From NCBI GenBank assembly GCA_951812645.1, contig CATOSM010000001.1, positions 289,560 through 353,559 of the forward strand: DNA of 64,000 nt. The letters are read 5' to 3'. The position numbers and the translations under genes were made by a program. Below the pieces are notes generated by a model. It was given only the letters and a program-made list of their open reading frames with translations. It was not told the DNA's origin and searched no databases. Position 1 is the stretch's first letter. The number at the start of each line of letters is the position of its first letter. This document shows, piece after piece, positions 43,691-52,474 of the stretch. The stretch is from an uncultured Candidatus Nitrosopumilus sp. (GTDB lineage Archaea; Thermoproteota; Nitrososphaeria; Nitrososphaerales; Nitrosopumilaceae).

Positions 43691-44563
43691 CAACTCATCT
43701 TAAAACTAACCATTTGGACGATATTTGATGATCATTTGGATCCATGAACTGTTAATTTCCAGGCTGTACATGAAATTCACCGAGATAAAAGGCAACGGGA
43801 CATGATGGAACCGCTGCTGCCAAAACCTGCCGCCACAGGACGCCCAAGAAGCAACGACCGAACGGTTTTAAACGGAATCATCTGCGTGCTGGCTTCCGGA
43901 TGCGGATGGAGTGAGATGCCAAAAACATACGGCGATGGTTCAACTGCCAATCCAAGGCCAAGAAGATGGCAGGGGTTTGGCATATGGAAAAGGATTCTGG
44001 GACGTGCAATCAAATCCGCATACAGGCAGGGAAAAATCAACCTGGAAAAAATATCGATTGATTCATCGTCAGTTCCCTCCAAAAAGGGGGCGACGTGATC
44101 GGATTTGACGGATTCAAGAGAGTCACGGGCACGAAATTGCACGTTGCAGTGGATGGCACCGGCCTGCCAGCATCAACTGTAATGAGCCCTGCAGACATTC
44201 ACGACAGTACGAAATTTGCAGACGTGATGGAATCAATTTCGGATTTTGCAGATGATTCCATGATGGAACAGATGGTTTCAGTCTATGCAGACAGGGGATA
44301 CGGTTCAAAGCCAATCCGCAGTTATGCAAGATCAAGAAACGTCATTCCGTGCATTCCTTTTGGAAAAAACAGCAGGACGGCAGGTGATGATGCAGGCAAG
44401 GACAGTTACGACAGGACAGGATTCGTAGTGGAACGGTTCTTTGCCTGGCTGAAAAACGGGTTTCACAGAACAGGAATCAGATGTGAAAGAAACGCGGGAA
44501 ATTATCTCGGGCTGGTTAGCATTGCGTCATTTTTGACGTATTGCAGGGTTTTAAGATGAGTTG
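43691..44563 (+). mobile_element. IS5-family (IS427-like) element, copy 4
   Basis: 873 bp with the same perfect 16-bp inverted repeats as copy 3. The two copies look base-identical, pointing to recent transposition or duplication. Confidence 0.93.
43802..44559 (+). CDS. IS5-family transposase via -1 frameshift, ORFA+ORFB (copy 4)
   Basis: Same protein as copy 3: ORFA 43802-44098, ORFB 44095-44559 with all DDE-domain segments. The right end lies 135 bp upstream of hjc, so the insertion could alter the hjc promoter region. Confidence 0.88.
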
Positions 44564-44697
44564 TATATCTTTTGAAGATACGATGTTAATAGTTTTTCTG
44601 GATTTTAAAAGATTCAGTATGAAATATGACTCACATCTGAGATTTCTTTGAGTTATTATGTAATTACCTCCGTTTCTATAACAAATAGAAGAAGAAC

Positions 44698-45270
44698 ATG
44701 CTGTTGAGACAAAAAATTTCCACATTAACCATAACTAAACAAGAAAAAGATGAAAAATCTACCAGTGATAATCAAAAAGCTGCAAGAACCCGCAGACAGC
44801 GAGGATATCAATGGGAAGATACCATTGTAAAACGATTCAATAATTCTGAAAATTGGAAGGCCTTTCGATTAGGATCTCCAAGCATAGCATTACCTGATGT
44901 ATTGGTAGTAAATACCGAAAACAGTACAATATTCACAATTGAGGCAAAATCAGGTACCAGTACATCATTACCAGTACCTGCAGATCAAATTGAACGATGT
45001 TTAGAATGGATTAAAACATTTGATATTTACAAAAAAAGAAAGGTATTACTAGCATTCAAATTTTTATCTAAAAAAAGAATAGATGTTGGAAAATATGAGG
45101 GTAGAGAATTACGAGAATACTTTAAGATTTGGGATGAATCATTAGAAATAACGGATTGTGTATGTACCTACGAAGGTAAGTTTTTTGCAAAAATAGAGGG
45201 TACAAGAAAGGAAATATTTCTAAAAGAATGTAAAATGCCATTTAAAACAAAACAACGCACTAGTGCCTAA
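44698..45270 (+). CDS. hjc: Holliday junction resolvase (Hjc-like)
   Basis: 190 residues, archaeal Hjc nuclease fold. Catalytic residues visible: Glu in RRQRGYQWEDTIVKRFN, Asp in IALPDVLVVN, and the ExK in FTIEAKSGTSTSLPVPADQI. It cuts four-way DNA junctions during recombination and repair. The protein is about 50 residues longer than usual Hjc; the N-terminal 30 residues (MLLRQKISTLTITKQEKDEK) are not family-like, so a downstream start is possible. Confidence 0.82.
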   Translation: MLLRQKISTLTITKQEKDEKSTSDNQKAARTRRQRGYQWEDTIVKRFNNSENWKAFRLGSPSIALPDVLVVNTENSTIFTIEAKSGTSTSLPVPADQIERCLEWIKTFDIYKKRKVLLAFKFLSKKRIDVGKYEGRELREYFKIWDESLEITDCVCTYEGKFFAKIEGTRKEIFLKECKMPFKTKQRTSA

Positions 45271-45319
45271 ACAAATAATTCTTCAAATCATTTTTAAGTA
45301 TAGGATGTAAAGTGTGAGT

Positions 45320-45763
45320 ATGACTGAAGAACAAAACGAGGCAGCAGATAAGAACGTTGAATCTTTACTAGAAACAGTCTCAGATGCAGAAGTAAATTCA
45401 AGAATAAGTTTTGAAGAATTTACAGATGAAAGAGTTCTCATCAGTCATGATGCATTTGGAAAAAAACAGATGAAGATCAAAGTTTTAGAGGTATCAGATG
45501 AAAACCCAGTTTTAAAATGGAAATTTGGTGATCGTGTTAAAGTTACAAAAATCCTGGTCACGATAAAACATCTTACAACTCAACAAGTTGAAGAGGCCGA
45601 ATTTGATATTGAAGCAATTGAAAGAGAGTTGGCTGAAAAAAGACATTATACTTCTACAAACAGATGGATTCCTGCAGAAGACATCAAAAATGGTTATGTG
45701 GTAGGATCAAAACATACCAGATTAATCAGCGATGCATCAGCATTAGATTACATCGTATTTTGA
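45320..45763 (+). CDS. conserved-looking hypothetical protein
   Basis: 147 residues from the ATG at 45320 (a GTG 6 bp earlier is possible). Acidic N terminus, then beta-rich core ISHDAFGKKQMKIKVLEVSD and KVTKILVTIKHLTTQQVEEA. No family named. Confidence 0.65.
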   Translation: MTEEQNEAADKNVESLLETVSDAEVNSRISFEEFTDERVLISHDAFGKKQMKIKVLEVSDENPVLKWKFGDRVKVTKILVTIKHLTTQQVEEAEFDIEAIERELAEKRHYTSTNRWIPAEDIKNGYVVGSKHTRLISDASALDYIVF

Positions 45764-45834
45764 TCATAAATCACATCGAACATAATTAATTTTTAGCTGA
45801 AAACATTATAAACAAAAGAAATTGAAAAAACAAT

Positions 45835-46146
45835 ATGAGTTCAAAGGAATTTGACGTTAATGGAACAGATTACAAAATAGTATTAACTGAACAAGTAATC
45901 AGCCATGTAAATAACCTAAAGGAACTCTATAATGCAGCATATGAAGATCCTGAAAGTTTTGAAGATGTAAGTTCTGAGATTTCAACCACGATTAATGAGA
46001 TTGCAAGTACTGTAGAACCAGAAGCTGAAGATAGTGATTTAGATGGACTTATTCAAGAAATCATAAAAGCGGTAGATAATAAAGCAGATGAAATCAAAAA
46101 AGAGTTAGCAGAAAAGCCTGCAAAAAAGACAAAATCAAAAAAATAG
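45835..46146 (+). CDS. acidic helical protein with basic tail
   Basis: 103 residues; strongly acidic middle (PEAEDSDLDGLIQEIIKAVD) ending in a Lys-rich tail (KPAKKTKSKK). It may be a nucleic-acid or ribosome-associated helper, but there is no named family. Confidence 0.6.
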   Translation: MSSKEFDVNGTDYKIVLTEQVISHVNNLKELYNAAYEDPESFEDVSSEISTTINEIASTVEPEAEDSDLDGLIQEIIKAVDNKADEIKKELAEKPAKKTKSKK

Positions 46147-46215
46147 TCGCATTTTGACCTTAAACTCATAAAAAATTGGTGGATAAAATATATTCTAAAT
46201 CACATAATCAATATC

Positions 46216-46332
46216 ATGTCAAGTAGCTGCGAATGTGGGATTTGTGGACATCATAACGAATCCGAATGTAGAGAAAAAGAGTGTAAGTGCTGTTTGAATT
46301 TTCATGAAAGATCAGGCCCTAAAAGAAAATAA
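46216..46332 (+). CDS. Cys-rich micro-protein
   Basis: 38 residues: MSSSCECGICGHHNESECRE then KECKCCLNFHERSGP. Seven Cys and three His in a small space imply metal binding. Convergent with another Cys-rich micro-gene 11 bp away on the other strand. Confidence 0.55.
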   Translation: MSSSCECGICGHHNESECREKECKCCLNFHERSGPKRK

Positions 46333-46343
46333 TTTTCTAAAAA

Positions 46344-46451
46344 TTAATTTGTGTTCTTAAAACAACTGCATTTTTTAGACATATGTCTATTACAACCTAA
46401 AAGTTTATGATCACGACATCCACAAAGAACACATTTTTTTCCACCAGTCAT
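46344..46451 (-). CDS. Cys-rich micro-protein (convergent partner)
   Basis: 35 residues: MTGGKKCVLCGCRDHKLLGC then NRHMSKKCSCF. Six Cys and two His. Its start overlaps the stop of the upstream 46448 gene by 4 bp (ATGA), so it is co-translated with it. Confidence 0.6.
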   Translation of the reverse strand: MTGGKKCVLCGCRDHKLLGCNRHMSKKCSCFKNTN

Positions 46452-46822
46452 AATTTCTCAATTAAATCCTCGATATCTTCAATCATTTTTCTATCTTCTA
46501 GTGCTTCAAGTATTTTAAATCTCATATTCTTTATTCTATGAACATCATCAGAGTATAATGGAGCCATTGTTTCAATTTCTTTTTCAAAGAAATAGTTCTC
46601 CAAATAAAGACCAAATTTAGATTTTAAATTTTTAAAATCTGAAACAGGGATTTTGTATTCATCAATATTGTTTAATGAAACTTTAAGAAATCCATTTATT
46701 TTGAGCATTTCTCTCTTGATATTATCTAGATCTCCAGGCTTGTCTTGAATTTCTTTAAGAATTTGATATGAATTAAGAGTCTGTGCAAGAATTTTCCTTA
46801 AATGTTCAGCATATGTAACCAT
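46448..46822 (-). CDS. hypothetical helical protein
   Basis: 124 residues, all-helical (AEHLRKILAQTLNSYQILKE; KMIEDIEDLIEKL). No family named. Divergent from thrC and coupled by ATGA overlap to a Cys-rich micro-gene. Confidence 0.65.
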   Translation of the reverse strand: MVTYAEHLRKILAQTLNSYQILKEIQDKPGDLDNIKREMLKINGFLKVSLNNIDEYKIPVSDFKNLKSKFGLYLENYFFEKEIETMAPLYSDDVHRIKNMRFKILEALEDRKMIEDIEDLIEKL

Positions 46823-46924
46823 AAATTAAATCAAAATACATCTAATCTAAAGTTTAGCAAAAATAGATTAACTCAAAGAAACTTCACAGGATTTCCTTTA
46901 AATTATCACAGATTATCGACAATT

Positions 46925-48265
46925 ATGATGAAAGGCGACGCTTATCTCAAATGTGTTGATCCTCAATGTGGATTAGAATATGCGATTGAGAATACAAACG
47001 TACAATGTGAGGAAGGTCACCTGTTAGATGTAAAATATAAAAATAAACCTGCAACCAGATTAAAAGAAGTCTTTTACAAAAGACGTAATTCTGAAGGAAG
47101 CATTTTCAATGAAAGCGGAGTATGGAGATTTAGGGATCTGCTAAATTTTTGTCAAATAGATACTGAAAGTATGGAAGAGTGCTCAAAAAATTTAGTCTCT
47201 CTAGACGGAGCAGAAGGAAGACAATCCAAGCCATATCATATGTCAAAAGCTGCAGAATTTATCAGAATTTCAAATGAAAATTTATGGTTACAACCAGAGG
47301 GATACAATCCAAGTGGTTCGTTCAAAGATAATGGCATGGTAACTGCTGTAACCCATGCAAAAATGGTAGGTGCAAAGAAAATTGTTTGTGCATCTACTGG
47401 CAATACATCTGCATCAGCTGGAATGTTTGCTGCAAATGAAGGGGTTGATTGTGATGTGTATATTCCAGCAGGGCAAATAGCTCCAGGTAAACTTAGCCAA
47501 GCATATCAGTTTGGGGCACAGATTGTAGAAGTTGACGGTAATTTTGATGATGCATTAAAACAATCATTAGATGATGCACAAAATCATGATGGATATACAG
47601 TAAACTCTGTAAATCCATTTAGAATAGAAGGACAAAAAACAATTCCATTTAGAGCACTAGAATATTTGAATTGGGAAGTTCCAGATTGGATTGTTTATCC
47701 TGGTGGAGCTTTGGGCAATACATCAAGTTGCGGAAAAGCATTGATGGAATTATACGAATGGGGATGGATTAAAAAGATACCACGAATTGCAGTTATTAAC
47801 TCAGAAGGTGCAAGTACATTATCTGATTTGTATAATGGTAAATTTGGAGATGAAGAATTAAGATGGAATAAAGGTAAACCAAATACAGAACTAATTTCAA
47901 AATATTATGATCATTTGGATAGAGAAGGATTAAGACCAAAAACCAGAGCTACGGCAATTCAGATTGGCAGACCTGCAAATATTTTGAAAGGATTGCGTGC
48001 ACTAGAGTTTACCGATGGAGTTGTAACAACTGCATCTGATTCAGAAATGCTAGACGGAATGTCAGTAGTAGGCTTGAATGGATTTGATTGTGAGATGGCA
48101 TCAGGGGCATCAGTGGCCGGTATTAAAAAATTGATGAGGGAGAAGATAATTAAAAAGGATGATGTAGTAGTAGGAATTCTTACAGGAAGGCAAAAAGATG
48201 CCATGATACCTGTAGATTATCACAGAAATCCAGAAAATAGGTTTGCAATCCCTCCTAAAAATTAG
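46925..48265 (+). CDS. thrC: threonine synthase
   Basis: About 446 residues from ATG-ATG at 46925; an upstream in-frame extension is Asn/Leu-rich and lacks family features. PLP fold-type II: the PLP-lysine is in NPSGSFKDNGMVTAV, the Ser/Asn phosphate site in CASTGNTSASAGMFA, and the GGALGNTSSC loop is present. The N-terminal zinc-ribbon-like start (CVDPQCGLEY...QCEEGH) is common in archaeal ThrC. Makes threonine from O-phosphohomoserine. Confidence 0.93.
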   Translation: MMKGDAYLKCVDPQCGLEYAIENTNVQCEEGHLLDVKYKNKPATRLKEVFYKRRNSEGSIFNESGVWRFRDLLNFCQIDTESMEECSKNLVSLDGAEGRQSKPYHMSKAAEFIRISNENLWLQPEGYNPSGSFKDNGMVTAVTHAKMVGAKKIVCASTGNTSASAGMFAANEGVDCDVYIPAGQIAPGKLSQAYQFGAQIVEVDGNFDDALKQSLDDAQNHDGYTVNSVNPFRIEGQKTIPFRALEYLNWEVPDWIVYPGGALGNTSSCGKALMELYEWGWIKKIPRIAVINSEGASTLSDLYNGKFGDEELRWNKGKPNTELISKYYDHLDREGLRPKTRATAIQIGRPANILKGLRALEFTDGVVTTASDSEMLDGMSVVGLNGFDCEMASGASVAGIKKLMREKIIKKDDVVVGILTGRQKDAMIPVDYHRNPENRFAIPPKN

Positions 48266-48405
48266 GCTCAATCATATTCTGTTGAAATCAAGACATCTCA
48301 AGCCTTAAATTCATGTTTTACAGGTTAACTGTAACCAAAAGATGGTGCAAAAAAACTAAATGAGTAATTGTTACAATTGTTCAAAGGAATTTTCTAGGAG
48401 AATAC

Positions 48406-49659
48406 ATGGTAGATTTATGGATTGAAATCTCAGCGTTAGCTGTTCTCATAGGATTATCCGGATTCTTCAGCGGATTAGAAGTAGCGTTAGTAGGAGTAAG
48501 AAAATCCAAAGTTGTGCAATTGCTTAACGAAGGAAAGAAAGGCGCTAAAGCACTACACAAATTAAAAATGAATCCAAGTTGGATGATGTCAAGTGTAAAT
48601 CTTGGAAACAATTTAGTAAATGTCGGAGCATCAGCTTTGGCTACAAGTGTTGCAATTCGTTTGTTTGGAGATGATGGATTAGGAATTGCAGTTGGAGTAA
48701 TGACTTTCTTAATTTTGGTATTTGGTGAAATTACCCCTAAGACATATTGTAATGCGAATTCAACTAAAATTGCATTAAGATATGCACCAGTTTTGCTTGC
48801 TTTTAGCTATGTGTTTTATCCAGTGGTGAAATTTTTTGAGATTATCACTAGAGGAGTGGTAAAAGTCACAGGAAGTAGTCATACACCACCGCCAATAACT
48901 GAAGAAGAGATCAAGGGAGTGATTGATCAAGGGTTAGAAGAAAAAGCATTGGAAAAAGATGAAATGGAACTGGTGCATGGAGCTTTGAAGTTTGATGATA
49001 CAGTAATTCGCTCAGTTATGACTCCAAGAACAAAGATGTTTTCATTAAATTCAAAAATGTTATTGTTTGAAGCACTACCTCAAATTAATCAAAGCGGACA
49101 TTCCAGAATACCAATATTTGGAGAAAGTAGTGATGATATTGTAGGATTCATTCACGTAAGAGATGTTCTAAAAGAATTAGAACAAGATAACAAAATGACA
49201 AGTTTAGAAAAAATTGCTAGAAAACCAGTATTTGTATCACAAGAAAAAATGGTTAGTGCGCTACTAAAAGAAATGAAGGGTAGAAAAACACACATTGCAA
49301 TAGTAGTTGATGAACATGGAGGGGTTGAAGGATTAGTTACGTTAGAGGATCTGCTAGAAGAAATTGTAGGTGAAATTGAAGATGAAACAGATTTGACAAG
49401 ACAGGCAGGGTATGAAAAAATTGATCAAGACACCATAATTACAAATGGAGATATTGAAATTGATAAAATCAATGAAATTTTTGAAACTAGAGTTCCAGAG
49501 GGAGATGATTATGCATCACTAAACGGATTACTGCATGAGAGGTTACAAGACATACCACAAGAAGGAGATAAAGTTGAAATTGATGAATTACGAATAATTG
49601 TAGAAAAGGTATCAAAAAACATTCCAAAGAAAATCAGAATTGAAAGAATTAAAAATTAA
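48406..49659 (+). CDS. CNNM/CorC-type membrane protein with DUF21 and CBS pair
   Basis: 417 residues: DUF21 transmembrane part (about 1-170, LIGLSGFFSGLEVALVGVRK; FLILVFGEITPKTYCNANST), two CBS domains (VMTPRTKMFSLNSK; HIAIVVDEHGGVEGLVTLED), and a C-terminal CorC_HlyC domain (about 340-417, NGDIEIDKINEIFETRVPEG). Likely Mg2+/Co2+ or related divalent metal efflux (family knowledge). Convergent with gap, overlapping by 4 bp. Confidence 0.9.
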   Translation: MVDLWIEISALAVLIGLSGFFSGLEVALVGVRKSKVVQLLNEGKKGAKALHKLKMNPSWMMSSVNLGNNLVNVGASALATSVAIRLFGDDGLGIAVGVMTFLILVFGEITPKTYCNANSTKIALRYAPVLLAFSYVFYPVVKFFEIITRGVVKVTGSSHTPPPITEEEIKGVIDQGLEEKALEKDEMELVHGALKFDDTVIRSVMTPRTKMFSLNSKMLLFEALPQINQSGHSRIPIFGESSDDIVGFIHVRDVLKELEQDNKMTSLEKIARKPVFVSQEKMVSALLKEMKGRKTHIAIVVDEHGGVEGLVTLEDLLEEIVGEIEDETDLTRQAGYEKIDQDTIITNGDIEIDKINEIFETRVPEGDDYASLNGLLHERLQDIPQEGDKVEIDELRIIVEKVSKNIPKKIRIERIKN

Positions 49660-50708
49660 TTATTTTTAGCAAAATGTTCCTGTAATTTTTGTTTTTTCTC
49701 TACCATATGGAATATAGATTCAGTATGAGCAAATGCATCCTGATATGATTTTTCAAACAACATTGCTTGCATCAACATATGATTTTCTGGAATTACAATT
49801 CCTGTTTGATCATCAGAATACATCATTTGTACGGTATCGCCAATAGAAGTAGTCATGTTTGCATGAATGTGGATCATGTTGGTATCAGTGAAATTAAATC
49901 CCATAGTTTGGGCATACTCCCGAATATCTTTAGTTCCTTTTGCAGTCCAAATAGTTGCAACGCCAAATTCATTTGTAAAAAGATCATGAATTTCAGAAGC
50001 TTTTGGAGCCGTATCTTTGAATCGTATATCCATTATGTGCAAATGCATTTGTCTTGTTGGGACTTTAATTGCACGAACAAACAATGGGGCATCTTTGCCA
50101 AAATAGAGTTTTACATCATCGCCATGGTGAGGCTTTTCAGTCATCTCTATAGTGTCAGATATCTTTTTTTCAGTTTGTTCAATATCCGCCCATCTTCTAA
50201 TGAGGGTTACATCGAATCTAACTAATTGATCACCAAATTTATCCCGTAAAGGTTCTAAAATCCTGCCCATTCCAGTAACATTGCAGCTACCTTGCATTAC
50301 GTGGTATTTCCCTAAAGCTTGATCATAATTTGCTCGAGAATTAAATAAAAAATCAGAAACAGATTCAGAACCAACTGTGGATTCTCCACCCTGATAAATT
50401 GCAGGGATGTTTCTAGGTTCATAGAGATTTTTTTTATTTTTATAACCATGTCCTTCAGGAGCAGCATCAATTACCAAATCAGAATTATCTAATGCAGATT
50501 CAATTGAACCGGTAATTTTATAATCAGAAAATGCATCTAATCTGGATTCTGGAACATACACATCTAGTCCCTTAGATATCGCCTCAGAAACTTTTTCATC
50601 AGGAGAATATTTGCCTGCACCCACTACAGTAATTTCAGGATCGTCTTTTAGAAATGAAACAATTCTACTACCAATAGAACCATAGCCATTAACAAAGACT
50701 TTTTTCAT
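49656..50708 (-). CDS. gap: glyceraldehyde-3-phosphate dehydrogenase, archaeal type II
   Basis: 350 residues. N-terminal NAD(P)-binding VFVNGYGSIGSRIVSFLKDD, catalytic Cys142 in MQGSCNVTGMGRI, and a C-terminal catalytic domain with the WTAKGTKDIREYAQ segment. Archaeal GAPDH acts in gluconeogenesis in these autotrophs. Strong family match. Confidence 0.94.
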   Translation of the reverse strand: MKKVFVNGYGSIGSRIVSFLKDDPEITVVGAGKYSPDEKVSEAISKGLDVYVPESRLDAFSDYKITGSIESALDNSDLVIDAAPEGHGYKNKKNLYEPRNIPAIYQGGESTVGSESVSDFLFNSRANYDQALGKYHVMQGSCNVTGMGRILEPLRDKFGDQLVRFDVTLIRRWADIEQTEKKISDTIEMTEKPHHGDDVKLYFGKDAPLFVRAIKVPTRQMHLHIMDIRFKDTAPKASEIHDLFTNEFGVATIWTAKGTKDIREYAQTMGFNFTDTNMIHIHANMTTSIGDTVQMMYSDDQTGIVIPENHMLMQAMLFEKSYQDAFAHTESIFHMVEKKQKLQEHFAKNN

Positions 50709-50785
50709 GAATTTGATGCGTTTGACCCATTTATTTAGATTAGTTTAAAACAAGCAGGCTTAAGTTAAGAGGGAATTAATAAGAA

Positions 50786-50977
50786 TTGTTGAATTGCTTT
50801 GTATGTTCAAAAAAGAAAGAAGATTTTGAAGTCTGGAGTAATAAAACAATAATTGCTGCAACATGTGATTCAAAATTACAAAATCATGAAACTATATGTA
50901 AAATGGATGAAAAATCAGTACTGTGTCATACATGTATGCAAATTATGATAGATAAAACAAATCAAGATAGAAGATAA
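50786..50977 (+). CDS. small Cys-rich protein
   Basis: 63 residues from TTG 50786: MLNCFVCSKKKEDFEVWSNK with CxxC, and VLCHTCMQIMIDKT with another. Two CxxC pairs form a possible zinc site. No family named. Confidence 0.5.
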   Translation: MLNCFVCSKKKEDFEVWSNKTIIAATCDSKLQNHETICKMDEKSVLCHTCMQIMIDKTNQDRR

Positions 50978-51001
50978 TTCATAGAGCAAAACAACACCCT
51001 T

Positions 51002-51337
51002 ATGTTTGAATTATTCAATAAACAATTATTGACAAAATCATTAGGAGATTACAATAAAGAAAGATCATCTACAGAAAATGTTAAAAACATAAAATGGACT
51101 CAAAAAAATACAACAGAAAATAAAAAACCAATAAAACAAAACAAAAGGAAAATCCCATCAACAAACATACTGAATTCAGAGAAGATAGGAAAAAAACAAC
51201 CAATAAAAAAAATATTCAAAATTGATGAACAAACAAAAGAACTAAAAATAAAAAATAACATATTAGATAAAAAATCTAAAAAATCATCAGCGTCTAATTG
51301 TAAAATAAAACCGAGTTTTAGAAGGCCAGGGCGATAA
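51002..51337 (+). CDS. Lys-rich basic hypothetical protein
   Basis: 111 residues, very rich in Lys, Asn, Ile; low complexity (KKIFKIDEQTKELKIKNNIL). Ends RRPGR. Possibly nucleic-acid-binding; alternatively low-complexity AT-rich DNA that happens to be open. Medium-low confidence. Confidence 0.4.
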   Translation: MFELFNKQLLTKSLGDYNKERSSTENVKNIKWTQKNTTENKKPIKQNKRKIPSTNILNSEKIGKKQPIKKIFKIDEQTKELKIKNNILDKKSKKSSASNCKIKPSFRRPGR

Positions 51338-51378
51338 ACAGCTAAAACTCTTAAGTTTATCGTATGTACAATAACATC

Positions 51379-51504
51379 ATGAATGAAGAGAAATTTTTTA
51401 CTTGTAAGAATTGTGGAACCGAATTTCCATCAAAAGAGATAAGATTGTATTGTAAAGTTTGTAAATCAAATTTAGATAAAACTGGAAACTTGCCAAAAAT
51501 ATAA
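51379..51504 (+). CDS. zinc-ribbon micro-protein
   Basis: 41 residues: MNEEKFFTCKNCGTEFPSKE then IRLYCKVCKSNLDK. Two CxxC pairs fit a classic zinc ribbon. Confidence 0.62.
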   Translation: MNEEKFFTCKNCGTEFPSKEIRLYCKVCKSNLDKTGNLPKI

Positions 51505-51538
51505 TATTGCAAACACCATACAGTAATTCAAGAGTATC

Positions 51539-51610
51539 ATGTCATCATTTATGAAAATATCAATTGCAATAGTTTCAATAGCATTCATCATGGTATTTGT
51601 AACTCTTTAA
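51539..51610 (+). CDS. possible 23-residue single-span membrane peptide
   Basis: ATG 51539 opens MSSFMKISIAIVSIAFIMVF then VTL-stop: a lone hydrophobic helix. Such tiny peptides are frequent in these archaea but easy to see by chance. Confidence 0.3.
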   Translation: MSSFMKISIAIVSIAFIMVFVTL

Positions 51611-51945
51611 TTTTAGAACAACTAGAAAAGAATATGGATTTTTATCTAATTTTAAAAGAGAAATTCAACCAGCTAAAAAACAAAAAGCGGCACGAATGAA
51701 GGGCAAAGAACTCAAAAATTATTAAAAAATTCAAAGAAGGAAGAGACGGAACAGAAAAAGAGACAGGGATCAGACCGGAAATTGATGAGCACACGCAAAT
51801 GTTTATGCAAAAAATTCTAAATGTATGGATGGATGAAGAAAAAGAAATTGATGAAGGAAAATTCTGGAAAGAAGTCGATTATGACAGACAATTTACTCGT
51901 CCAGTAGAATATTATGAAAAAATCAATAGATTACATAAAGATTAG
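51611..51945 (+). pseudogene. broken gene, start resembling a NADAR/YbiA domain
   Basis: The first piece (about 51611-51723) reads FRTTRKEYGFLSNFKREIQ; the YGFLSNF motif is typical of NADAR-type N-glycosidase folds. After a stop, another frame continues with IRPEIDEHTQMFMQKILNVW and EEGKFWKEVDYDRQ-like acidic helical sequence to a stop at 51945. Joined only by frameshift, so either a ruined gene or two unrelated fragments. Confidence 0.35.
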
Positions 51946-52056
51946 AAGGGAAATTAGGTTTGCTCAAAAAAATAGACGCATGGGAAATTTTTCATTACTG
52001 ATTCACATATAATTACAACTCAATCATAAGCAATTATAAAAATTGGAAAAAATACA

Positions 52057-52170
52057 CTAATTTCAAAATTAACAGATGCCATTAAAGAATCAAAAGGCGA
52101 TGAAGGTAGAAATCAATATCTCTCGAAAAGAATGCAACAAGATAAAGAATTGATAAATTCCGATAGAATA
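52057..52170 (+). pseudogene. gene fragment (helical), 5' and 3' truncated
   Basis: Open stretch LISKLTDAIKESKGDEGRNQ then YLSKRMQQDKELINSDRI without a start, ending where the minus-strand response-regulator fragment begins. Looks like the inside of a longer helical protein. Confidence 0.4.
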
Positions 52171-52171
52171 T

Positions 52172-52329
52172 GTTTTATTTTCAACAGGTTCTTTAAGAGC
52201 AGTAACTCCAGTTTCTGCAATTTTAATATCAGAATAGTCTAATTTATCTAAAAATTCTTCTAACAACATACCAATAGCTGCACTGTCTTCGATAATCAAT
52301 ACAACATCTTTGGAAGTCATATTATTCAC
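52172..52329 (-). pseudogene. response-regulator receiver domain, truncated
   Basis: From an ATG at 52329: SKDVVLIIEDSAAIGMLLEE (acidic pocket at the start of a CheY-like domain), FLDKLDYSDIKIAETG, then the sequence leaves the family after ALKEPVENK near 52180. The phospho-accepting Asp and the rest are absent. Confidence 0.6.
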
Positions 52330-52474
52330 TAAATTAATCTAGAACAAAAATTGTTCATTAAATATTGATTAATTGTTTTGAACAATCAAGGAAAAGAATT
52401 TAGAATTTTTAGAGTTAAACAAAGGGAGTAATCGAAAATAAAAGACTAAATATATCTAAAAAAGTGAAAAACCA

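Larger units (their letters stand above)
41965..44563 (+). mobile_element. composite-transposon-like unit (two IS copies plus a Fic module)
   Basis: Two 873-bp IS copies in direct orientation (41965-42837 and 43691-44563) flank 853 bp holding the Fic-like gene and an acidic micro-ORF. The outermost flanks on both sides are TAT (gac-TAT before, TAT-atc after), which would be a 3-bp target duplication for the whole unit. The inner flanks differ (AAG, ATT), as expected of a composite. Confidence 0.5.

Noticed and set aside
46802-46924. N-terminal extension of threonine synthase
   Set aside because: Asn/Leu-rich, not family-like, and overlaps the promoter of the divergent gene; ATG-ATG at 46925 fits better.
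49767-50225. Plus-strand frame of 152 codons antisense to gap
   Set aside because: Rich in His, Cys, Ile and Ser as expected of an antisense frame over a conserved gene.
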